The notes under the pieces were generated by a model, which did not search any database, was not told where the DNA came from, and saw only the letters and a list, made by a program, of their open reading frames with translations. A stretch of DNA of 13,271 nucleotides from Rhodoferax sp. (GTDB lineage Bacteria > Pseudomonadota > Gammaproteobacteria > Burkholderiales > Burkholderiaceae_C). The translations under genes and the position numbers were made by a program. The stretch spans positions 1-13,271 of the forward strand of contig JAURGS010000048.1 of assembly GCA_030833685.1 (NCBI GenBank). Direction: 5' to 3'. This document shows, in pieces, positions 1-6,445 of the stretch (positions within the stretch are counted from its first letter, which is position 1; every line of letters starts with the position of its first letter).

Positions 1-1
1 A

Positions 2-250
2 ACGGCAGCCCCTAAAAAGGCCCTTAAAGCGCCGGCCAAAAAACTAGCGGCCAAGCCAGTGGCGGCCAAAAAGCCGCAGGCCAGCCTTAATGGGGTTAAA
101 AAGCCCGCTGCGCAACCGGCGGCTACAAAAAAAGCAGCGCCCAAGTCGTCGCTCGCATCCTCGGCGGTGCGCAAGCCAGCTGCCAAGGCGGCGGCCAAAG
201 TGACGGCCCCCGTAAAGGCTGCCAGCGTTCAAAGAGCGCCAGCAGCCCAA
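2..250 (+). repeat. Low-complexity coding tract, imperfect Ala-Ala-Lys-Pro repeats
   Basis: The sequence GCGGCCAA or GCCGGCCAAA recurs near positions 31, 48, 61 and 191, encoding AAK/PAK units in the N-terminal tail of the DksA-family gene. Lys and Ala dominate, with Pro spaced between and almost no acidic residues before the SPVKSAK segment. The spacing is irregular, so this is a biased-composition tail, not a strict tandem array. Such tracts expand and contract easily between strains. Confidence 0.7.
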
Positions 251-955
251 GAAGTCTCTCCAGTGAAGTCAGCCAAAGTGCCCAAGAAATTAAAGTCAGT
301 CCCCGCCACCTTCCAGTCTCCTAATCCTGCAACCTTGGCTGAACTTGGCATGCCGGTGCGAACCGGCCGTCCGTCCTCGCGGCTTGTGCAGCTGACCGTG
401 CCATCCATCAGCCAGGCGGTGGCCACAACGGGTGCCAAAGCCAGCTTTACGCCGATGGTGCAGACGCAGCCAATCGTCTCGCCAGCACCCTCGACCGTGA
501 AGAAAAATCGAAGACTTGCGGACAACTGGCAGAAAAAGCCGGTCGAGCAGTTGTCGGACGACGAAGTGATCGCCATGTCAGATGACCTGTACATGAACGA
601 TGTGCAGCTGGCCTTCTTCCGCTTGAAGCTGCTTTCGCTCAAAAGCGACATCCTCAACAATGCTGACAAGACCACCGAGACCTTGCGCAGCGACACGGTC
701 ATCGTGCCCGACCCAGCCGATCGTGCCACGATTGAGGAGGAGCATGCGCTTGAGCTTCGCACGCGTGACCGCGAACGCAAATTGCTCAAGAAAATTGAGC
801 AGTCCATTGCCATGATTGACGCTGGAGAATACGGTTTCTGTGATGAAACCGGCGAGCCTATCGGTGTGGGCCGCTTGTTGGCGCGGCCGACTGCGACGCT
901 GTCACTTGAGGCCCAGCAACGCCGCGAGCTCAAGCAGAAAATGTTTGGTGATTGA
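2..955 (+). CDS. dksA: DksA-family RNA polymerase-binding transcription factor with long Ala/Lys/Pro-rich N-terminal tail (5' end outside window)
   Basis: The frame is open from the first bases, so the start lies upstream; 317 codons are visible. DksA binds in the RNA polymerase secondary channel and, with ppGpp, resets promoter choice under starvation. Numbering from the codon at nt 2, codons ~1-85 are a basic, low-complexity Ala/Lys/Pro tract like histone H1 tails. A linker follows, then the DksA core from about codon 180. The coiled-coil tip motif DPADRA (codons 237-242) keeps the Asp and Ala needed for activity. The following RDRERKLLKKIE stretch matches DksA closely. The finger is degenerate: the first CxxC is C280-x-x-T283, and the second pair is replaced by Ser and Ala (TLSLEAQ). 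A bound zinc is therefore unlikely, as in the zinc-independent DksA2 type. Canonical DksA is about 150 residues, so the tail at least doubles it. Family assignment is firm; the tail's role is unknown. Confidence 0.92.
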   Translation, partial: TAAPKKALKAPAKKLAAKPVAAKKPQASLNGVKKPAAQPAATKKAAPKSSLASSAVRKPAAKAAAKVTAPVKAASVQRAPAAQEVSPVKSAKVPKKLKSVPATFQSPNPATLAELGMPVRTGRPSSRLVQLTVPSISQAVATTGAKASFTPMVQTQPIVSPAPSTVKKNRRLADNWQKKPVEQLSDDEVIAMSDDLYMNDVQLAFFRLKLLSLKSDILNNADKTTETLRSDTVIVPDPADRATIEEEHALELRTRDRERKLLKKIEQSIAMIDAGEYGFCDETGEPIGVGRLLARPTATLSLEAQQRRELKQKMFGD

Positions 956-990
956 CTTTTGTCCCAGGCCGCAGTACCAGAGCGCCCGAG

Positions 991-2262
991 ATGAGCAACC
1001 CAGAAAAGCGTCCGGCCTTATTTGGTAGGGTGGCCCAGCTGGTTCGGGGGGCTCGTGCGCAGGAAGCGCCGCCTGAAGCCAGTGAGTCTTTGCAGCAGGC
1101 CGAAGCCGGCAAAGAGGCGCTGCGCCGCATGCTCGAGCGCAAACGCCACAACGACGCCATCCGTGAGCGTGAATTCAACGCGCTGCGCAAAATCCTCAAA
1201 GCCGAGGTGGCTGTCAAAAAAGGTTCCTCTGAGCAAGACTCCATCATGCGCGAAGCCACGGCGTATTCGGATTTCGATGAGCGCGCGCAGACCCTTAAGA
1301 AAATTGACGACATTGAGTCGCAAATGTCGCGCCAGTGGTGGAAGGTGCAAGCCGGCAGCGGTGCGACCAAACAAGCCCCTTTTGAGGCTGGCTCGAGCAT
1401 CCTGCCCTTGCAGACGGCGCCCGGCTGGCAGCTGGATGCGCAAGACGATTTTCCGCCCACATTGGTGCTGGGCAAGCCAGACGATGGCACTCTGGGCCTG
1501 GAGTTTGATGGGCTGGACGACTTGCACAGCATCGGGGGCAGTGTGCACAGCGCGTTTTCCGAGTCCAAGATGGTCTCGGTGGAGCGCGGACAGACGCTCT
1601 CAGATCCTGTGCTGGCAGATGTGGCGGTTTTATTCGCGCAAGGCGATGATGCGGGAACCGAAAAAGCGCTGCTATCGGCGCTACGGGGCCCCGACTCAAA
1701 ACCCGAGGTTGTTGAGCCCTGGGCGGGTGCTTTATTTGATTTTTACCGATGCCTGAACAAGCAGCAGGCGTTTGAACAGTTCGCCCACGAGCATGAGGCC
1801 CGTTTCGGGCGCCAAGCACCGCGATGGGACGCTTTCGCATCTTCTGCAGCCGATGGCGTTGCCGGCGGCGAGCCGCTGGAGGCGCTCTCGACACTGCAAA
1901 TGACCGCGCGTGAGGCTGAGTCGCTGGCAGATTCAAGCGCTGGCAGCTCGCCATTACCTACGCCGCAGCGGCCTGCCAAAGCCAAGGCCTGCGGCGAACT
2001 CAAGGGCGAGATTATTGGTGACTGCGATGCGATGCTGGAGTCGATCAACAGCCAGTACCCCGGTAGCGGGCCTTTGGTGGTTTCCTGTGCCGAGCTGGTG
2101 CGGGCGGACTTTGCCGCCGCGGGCAGCATCCTGAATTGGTCCGCGCACGCCAAGGCAGCGGGTATCGATATTGAGCTGCGCAAGGTCTCGCGCCTGGTCG
2201 CCGCTTTTTTTCTGCTGATTGGCATCAACGAATATGCGTTGATTCGCACCCGAAGCGATTAG
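991..2262 (+). CDS. Protein with helical/TPR-like middle and C-terminal STAS-like domain, between dksA and hslV
   Basis: The 423-residue product has three visible parts. Residues ~35-115 are charged and helical, probably coiled coil, with KEALRRMLERKRHNDAIRERE. Residues ~200-285 alternate hydrophobic and small residues in a TPR-like helical pattern (LADVAVLFAQGDD, then WAGALFDFYRCL). Residues ~335-423 fit a STAS fold (GEIIGDCDAML, LVVSCAELVRADFAAAGSIL, ending INEYALI). STAS domains act as anti-sigma antagonists or lipid-transport partners (MlaB). Where many STAS proteins have a phosphorylatable Ser or Thr before the Gly, this one has Ala (ADFAAAG), so phospho-switching is doubtful. I chose ATG 991 because an in-frame TTG at 952 would overlap dksA and add 13 unusual residues; neither has a strong ribosome site. 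It lies 35 bp after dksA and 13 bp before hslV, suggesting cotranscription. I recall STAS-type genes beside hslV in related bacteria, but know of no assigned function. Confidence 0.8.
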   Translation: MSNPEKRPALFGRVAQLVRGARAQEAPPEASESLQQAEAGKEALRRMLERKRHNDAIREREFNALRKILKAEVAVKKGSSEQDSIMREATAYSDFDERAQTLKKIDDIESQMSRQWWKVQAGSGATKQAPFEAGSSILPLQTAPGWQLDAQDDFPPTLVLGKPDDGTLGLEFDGLDDLHSIGGSVHSAFSESKMVSVERGQTLSDPVLADVAVLFAQGDDAGTEKALLSALRGPDSKPEVVEPWAGALFDFYRCLNKQQAFEQFAHEHEARFGRQAPRWDAFASSAADGVAGGEPLEALSTLQMTAREAESLADSSAGSSPLPTPQRPAKAKACGELKGEIIGDCDAMLESINSQYPGSGPLVVSCAELVRADFAAAGSILNWSAHAKAAGIDIELRKVSRLVAAFFLLIGINEYALIRTRSD

Positions 2263-2275
2263 GCGCTGAGCGACG

Positions 2276-2821
2276 ATGGATCAATTTCACGGCACCACCA
2301 TCATCGGCGTTCGCCGCGCAACGCCGCAGGGCGTACAAGTCGCCCTGGGGGGTGATGGTCAGGTCACGCTGGGCAACACGGTGGTCAAGGGAAGTGCGCG
2401 CAAGGTGCGCAAACTCTACAACGGGCGGGTGCTGGCTGGCTTTGCTGGGGCAACAGCCGATGCATTCACCCTGTTTGAGCGTTTTGAGGCTAAGTTGGAA
2501 AAACACCAGGGCCAACTCGTGCGCGCGGCCATCGAGTTGACCAAAGACTGGCGAACCGACCGGGTGCTCAGGCGCCTGGAGGCCATGTTGGCCGTGGCTG
2601 ACCACAGCGCCTCCTTGATCATCACCGGTAATGGCGATGTGTTGGAGCCCGAAGATGGCATCGTCGCCATCGGCTCTGGCGGCGCTTTTGCCCAGGCCAG
2701 TGCCATGGCTTTGCTCAATCACACGGACTTGCCAGCGCAAGATATTGTGCGGCGTTCCCTGGAAATTGCAGGAACGATTTGCATCTACACGAACATGAAT
2801 CACACGATTGAAGTCTTGTGA
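2276..2821 (+). CDS. hslV: HslV (ClpQ), peptidase subunit of the HslVU protease
   Basis: The product is 181 residues, the usual size. HslV forms a double hexamer with an N-terminal threonine nucleophile and degrades unfolded proteins fed to it by HslU in the cytoplasm. The start MDQFHG-TTIIGVRR indicates a six-residue propeptide cleaved before Thr7, which becomes the catalytic Thr1. GGDGQVTLGN contains the active-site Asp27, and the lysine equivalent to K33 is Lys43. LAGFAGATADAFTLFERFE, KDWRTDRVLRRLEAML, ITGNGDVLEPEDGIVAIGSGG and AGTICIYTN are family signatures. Compared with E. coli HslV as I recall it, four extra residues (ATPQG region) sit between VRR and GGDGQ, a feature I associate with Comamonadaceae. 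The gene starts 13 bp after the STAS-like gene and is followed by hslU. Confidence 0.98.
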   Translation: MDQFHGTTIIGVRRATPQGVQVALGGDGQVTLGNTVVKGSARKVRKLYNGRVLAGFAGATADAFTLFERFEAKLEKHQGQLVRAAIELTKDWRTDRVLRRLEAMLAVADHSASLIITGNGDVLEPEDGIVAIGSGGAFAQASAMALLNHTDLPAQDIVRRSLEIAGTICIYTNMNHTIEVL

Positions 2822-2914
2822 TGCCCGGTCTGTGCCTAAGCGTGTTCGGTGGGTATGCACCAGTGACTGCTTGGGTCGCGCCTTAAGCCTTTTTGATTTG
2901 GAATCCCTTGACGC

Positions 2915-4246
2915 ATGTCTTCTTTGACACCCCAGGAAATCGTTGCTGAGCTCGATCAGCACATCGTCGGTCAAAACCAGGCTAAACGGGCTGTTGCGAT
3001 TGCCATGCGCAACCGCTGGCGCCGCCAGCAGGTGCAAGGCGAGTTGCGCAGTGAGATCACGCCCAAAAACATTCTCATGATTGGCCCAACTGGCGTTGGC
3101 AAAACTGAAATTGCCCGCCGGCTGGCCCGTCTTGCGCAGGCGCCTTTCATCAAAGTGGAGGCAACAAAGTTCACTGAAGTCGGGTACGTGGGCAAGGATG
3201 TGGACTCCATCATTCGCGACCTGGCTGATATTGCGGTCAAGCAAACCCGCCAGGAAGAAGCGGAAAAAGTTAAAGCCAAGGCGCAAGATGCAGCTGAGGA
3301 GCGCATACTGGACATCCTGATCCCCATGCCGCGCGGCGAGTTGTCTGGGTCGTCAGCACAGAACCCTCAGAGCACGGCGCGTCAGACTTTTCGCAAGAAA
3401 CTGCGCGAGGGACAGCTCGATGCGCACGAGATTGAAATCGATCTGGCCCGTCAAGCGCCGCAACTCGAAATCATGGGGCCAGCGGGCATGGAGGAGATGA
3501 CCGAGCAACTGCGCGGGATGTTTGGCATGCTCAACCAGTCGAAGAAAGAGGCCCGCAAGTTGCCCATTCGTGAGGCCATGCGACTGCTGGTGGACGAAGA
3601 GGCGGGCAAGCTGCTCAACGAGGAAGAAATAAGGACGCTGGCCTTGCGCTCGCTGGAGCAAAACGGCATCGTCTTTATCGACGAAATTGACAAAGTCAGC
3701 TCCCGCTCAGAGGGCAGCGGCGCAGAGGTCTCGCGCCAGGGGGTTCAGCGTGATCTGCTGCCGCTGGTGGAGGGCACGACGGTCACCACCAAGTACGGCT
3801 TGGTCAAGACAGACCATGTTTTGTTCATTGCCTCTGGCGCTTTCCATTTGAGCAAGCCCAGCGACCTTATTCCTGAGCTTCAGGGGCGTTTCCCAATCCG
3901 GGTTGAACTCAGCTCCTTGTCGGTGCAGGACTTTGTGGCCATTCTCACGCAGACGGCCGCTTCCCTGGTCAAGCAGTACCAGGCTTTATTGGCCACAGAG
4001 GGCGTGGAACTTGAATTTGCGCCGGATGGTATTTCTCGCCTGGCCCAAATTGCGTTTGAGGTCAATGAGCAGACCGAAAACATCGGTGCCAGACGCCTGG
4101 CGACCGTGATGGAGCGGCTGCTCGATGATGTGAGCTACCACGCTAGTGCACGCGCCGGCCAGCGCATAGGTATTGACGCAGACTACGTCAATGAGCGACT
4201 TGAAGCGCTGAGCAAGAATGAGGACCTGAGCCGCTACATTCTTTGA
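2915..4246 (+). CDS. hslU: HslU (ClpY), ATPase and unfoldase subunit of the HslVU protease
   Basis: The 443-residue product matches the family length and is collinear with HslU from end to end. It is an AAA+ hexameric ring that unfolds substrates and threads them into HslV. Walker A is GPTGVGKT (residues 57-64). The pore loop GYVG is at 90-93, used to grip substrate. The variable I domain spans about 110-235. Walker B is VFIDE (253-257), followed by IDKVSSRSEGSGAEVSRQGVQRDLLPLVEG. The sensor-2 region has GARRLATVMERLLDD. The C-terminus, EDLSRYIL, is the tail that inserts between HslV subunits and activates them. All key residues are present. It begins 93 bp after hslV, with only a weak GGAA ribosome site about 12 nt upstream of ATG 2915. 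I could not identify a heat-shock promoter with confidence. Confidence 0.98.
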   Translation: MSSLTPQEIVAELDQHIVGQNQAKRAVAIAMRNRWRRQQVQGELRSEITPKNILMIGPTGVGKTEIARRLARLAQAPFIKVEATKFTEVGYVGKDVDSIIRDLADIAVKQTRQEEAEKVKAKAQDAAEERILDILIPMPRGELSGSSAQNPQSTARQTFRKKLREGQLDAHEIEIDLARQAPQLEIMGPAGMEEMTEQLRGMFGMLNQSKKEARKLPIREAMRLLVDEEAGKLLNEEEIRTLALRSLEQNGIVFIDEIDKVSSRSEGSGAEVSRQGVQRDLLPLVEGTTVTTKYGLVKTDHVLFIASGAFHLSKPSDLIPELQGRFPIRVELSSLSVQDFVAILTQTAASLVKQYQALLATEGVELEFAPDGISRLAQIAFEVNEQTENIGARRLATVMERLLDDVSYHASARAGQRIGIDADYVNERLEALSKNEDLSRYIL

Positions 4247-4253
4247 CTGCCAC

Positions 4254-4272
4254 GCCGCCTGCTAGCAGCGGC
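4254..4272 (+). terminator. Possible hairpin just after hslU, no adjacent U-tract
   Basis: GCCGC-C-TGCT followed by AGCAGCGGC forms a GC-rich hairpin with a one-base bulge, 7 bp beyond the hslU stop. It is not directly followed by a run of T (the nearest, TTTTT, is about 25 nt further at ~4302), so it is at best a weak or Rho-assisted terminator. The rest of the 209-bp gap (4247-4455) shows no gene I can support. Confidence 0.25.
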
Positions 4273-4455
4273 CTTGCGTGTGCGCTGGGGTGGCTTTGTG
4301 CGATTTTTGCCGGTGACTTGCGCCTAGCGTCGGGCCCTGCGGCCAAGCGTGCCGTGCTGCGTGGCGCCTGTGGCGTGTGTGTTGTAATCTTGTGATGGTT
4401 CGCTTCATTTTGGTAAGGATTGATCGGTGCAAACGCAGCGCGTTCTTGTAATGTC

Positions 4456-6381
4456 ATGACAGATCAGACGGCGGCCCCAGACGAGCAGGATTCGCAAGAT
4501 AGGCGGGTTCTGCTGGTGCACGACACCAGCGCAGAGCCCGCCCTTTGGCGCGCTGTACTGGGAAAGGGCTGGGCTCTGAGTGCCGCCACATCCGAGGGTG
4601 ATTTAAGGCGAGAGCTGGGCGGCCCCGTTTTGCCAGATCTGGTGATTGTCGAAGTCAGCGACTATGCGGGCTCAGGGCAGGTGATTGTTGAGGGTTTGCG
4701 CAGCAATCCCACAACCCAGAAATTGCCGGTGATGGTTGTCGTACCGCGCGACGGCGAACGGGCAGAGTTGATTGCACTCAGCGACGGCGCTGATGAGGTG
4801 CTGCGCCACCCCCTGTCCGTTCTGAGCGCGCGTGCGCGTGCATGGCGAATCGTCAATGCGGGGCCTGATCGCTTACCACCACCGTTGCTGCAAAAGCTGC
4901 CCATGATGCCCGATGACTTTGGGCTTGCTGAGCTTCCCCCCGCCTTCATGGTTTTGCTGCGGGTGTACCCAGACGGTTTGATTCTGATCGCGCCTGGCGG
5001 ACGGCTGGTGGCTTGGAGCGACGAATTCACCGCGATGTGGTCGGTCGACCCCGCCACGCTAGGGGCCATGACCTTTGGGCGGCTTCGTGAAGTCATGGCC
5101 GAGCAGCTTGACTCGGAACGCTTCGGCAATGGCGCACTTTCCAAAGAAAAAATCGATGACTTGCTTGCTGGCCGCGAGGGCGATGTCAAAACCAAGTCGG
5201 GCCGTTACCTGCGGCTGATGCCAGTCAATGTGGGCCTGCCGTCCGTTGAGAGCTTGCAGGTAGATTGTTGGCGTGATGTGACTGAGGTCTACACCAAGCA
5301 GGATTGGCGACTGGATGCATTCATTGATAAATTGATGAATGCGTTGCCTTACCAGGTGTATGTCAAGGATCGGGAGTCGCGTTTTGTTCGGGTCAATAAG
5401 CATGTCGCCACGCGCCTGGGTTTGAGTGACCCCGCGCAAGCTGTTGGACTCAGCGATGCGGATTTTTATAGTGAGCCCCATGCCCGGCGCACGCGTGAAG
5501 AAGAAATCGCCTTGCTATCCTTTGGGAAACCCTTGATCGGACAGATTCATCATGAATCTATGGTCGACGGACGGCGGCAATGGAATATGTCGACCAAGGT
5601 GGCGCTGCGAGATGCCAGTGGTGCCGTTGTTGGCCTGTTCGGTATGTCCAATGATGTGACCATTGAGCGTGAACACCGCCAGGCCATTCGCGACTTGGAG
5701 TCTTTTGCGCACTCGGTGGCGCACGATCTGCGGGCACCAACCAGAGCGGTTGAGGGCTTTAGTCAACTGCTGGCCAACGCCGAGGCTGAGCTGAGCGAGG
5801 CGCAGCGAACAGACTACCTGGGTCGCATCAACCAGGCCGCTAAGCGCATGGATCAGATCATTGACAACATCCTGCGTCTGTCCAGAATTACTTATGCGAC
5901 GCTAGAGCGTTCCCAAGTCGATTTCACTGCTCTGTGTTCGGACGTTGTGGCAAGTCTGCGGCAAAGCTATCCCGATCGCCCTTTCAAAGCCGAAATTCAG
6001 GAGGGGATGAAGGTCAGCGCCGACCGTGGCCTGCTGTTGATTGCCATGACCAACTTGCTCGATAACGCCGTGAAGTACAGTGCCAAAGCCGATGAGCCCA
6101 CGATTCAGGTAGGGCAGATCCAGCGTGATGGCGAGACCTGGCTGTATGTTCGTGATAACGGCGTGGGGTTTCACGAATCTGAGATGGGCACGATATTCGA
6201 CCAGTTTCACCGCTTGCGAACGAAAGCTCAGTTCTCAGGCTCGGGCATTGGCCTGGCAACCGTCAAACGCGTTATCGATAAGCACAACGGGGACATCATC
6301 GTCAAGGCCGTACCCGATGAAGGTGCCTGTTTTTACTTCAAGTTCAGCCCAAGTCAGAGCCCCAGACTCGCTGCCAAGTAA
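4456..6381 (+). CDS. Soluble sensor histidine kinase: degenerate receiver domain, two PAS-like domains, HisKA, HATPase
   Basis: The product is 641 residues with no membrane segment or signal peptide, so it is cytoplasmic. Residues ~15-135 have a receiver (REC) fold pattern, but key sites are altered. RVLLVHD has one acidic-pair residue replaced by His22, and the phosphoacceptor Asp is Glu66 in PDLVIVEV. The switch Thr is Val96 and the conserved Lys is lost. Residues ~160-280 are PAS-like (GGRLVAWSDEFTAMW, ending RDVTE). Residues ~285-405 are a clearer PAS (YQVYVKDRESRFVRVN, ending MSNDVT). The kinase core has the H box AHDLRAP with phospho-His423, the N box NLLDNAVKYS (533-542), G1 DNGVGF (567-572) and G2 GSGIGLA (595-601). 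The H-box and C-terminal style resemble phytochrome-like kinases, although no chromophore domain is present. ATG 4456 is preferred over an in-frame TTG at 4420, whose purine-rich site would abut the start. No response regulator lies nearby. Signal and partner are unknown. Confidence 0.93.
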   Translation: MTDQTAAPDEQDSQDRRVLLVHDTSAEPALWRAVLGKGWALSAATSEGDLRRELGGPVLPDLVIVEVSDYAGSGQVIVEGLRSNPTTQKLPVMVVVPRDGERAELIALSDGADEVLRHPLSVLSARARAWRIVNAGPDRLPPPLLQKLPMMPDDFGLAELPPAFMVLLRVYPDGLILIAPGGRLVAWSDEFTAMWSVDPATLGAMTFGRLREVMAEQLDSERFGNGALSKEKIDDLLAGREGDVKTKSGRYLRLMPVNVGLPSVESLQVDCWRDVTEVYTKQDWRLDAFIDKLMNALPYQVYVKDRESRFVRVNKHVATRLGLSDPAQAVGLSDADFYSEPHARRTREEEIALLSFGKPLIGQIHHESMVDGRRQWNMSTKVALRDASGAVVGLFGMSNDVTIEREHRQAIRDLESFAHSVAHDLRAPTRAVEGFSQLLANAEAELSEAQRTDYLGRINQAAKRMDQIIDNILRLSRITYATLERSQVDFTALCSDVVASLRQSYPDRPFKAEIQEGMKVSADRGLLLIAMTNLLDNAVKYSAKADEPTIQVGQIQRDGETWLYVRDNGVGFHESEMGTIFDQFHRLRTKAQFSGSGIGLATVKRVIDKHNGDIIVKAVPDEGACFYFKFSPSQSPRLAAK

Positions 6382-6445
6382 GGCAGCCCCTGTGCCCCAG
6401 AGGAAAGGGTGGCTGACAAGCCGGCCAGGTGCAGATTGGTGGGGT

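Noticed and set aside
59..955. GTG 59 as the true start of the DksA-family gene
   Set aside because: The same frame is open back to nt 2 and encodes the same Ala/Lys/Pro-rich composition, and no ribosome site precedes GTG 59. The gene most likely starts upstream of the window.
952..990. TTG 952 as the start of the STAS-like gene
   Set aside because: It overlaps the dksA stop and adds 13 residues of no clear homology; ATG 991 is the simpler choice, though the ribosome site is weak for both.
930..1568. 212-codon minus-strand ORF across the STAS-like gene
   Set aside because: It is Ser/Arg/Cys-rich with no domain and is antisense to a gene with better coding features.
2822..2914. Heat-shock promoter or terminator between hslV and hslU
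   Set aside because: I found neither a sigma-32-like pair of boxes nor a hairpin with a T-tract in the 93-bp gap.
4420..4455. TTG 4420 as the start of the soluble kinase
   Set aside because: The purine-rich AAGGA directly touches the TTG, leaving no room for ribosome spacing; ATG 4456 begins a typical N-terminus.
6382..6445. Bidirectional terminator between the convergent kinases
   Set aside because: CAGCC and GGCTG (6384-6388, 6411-6415) can pair, but the stem is short, the loop is long and no T-run follows on either strand.
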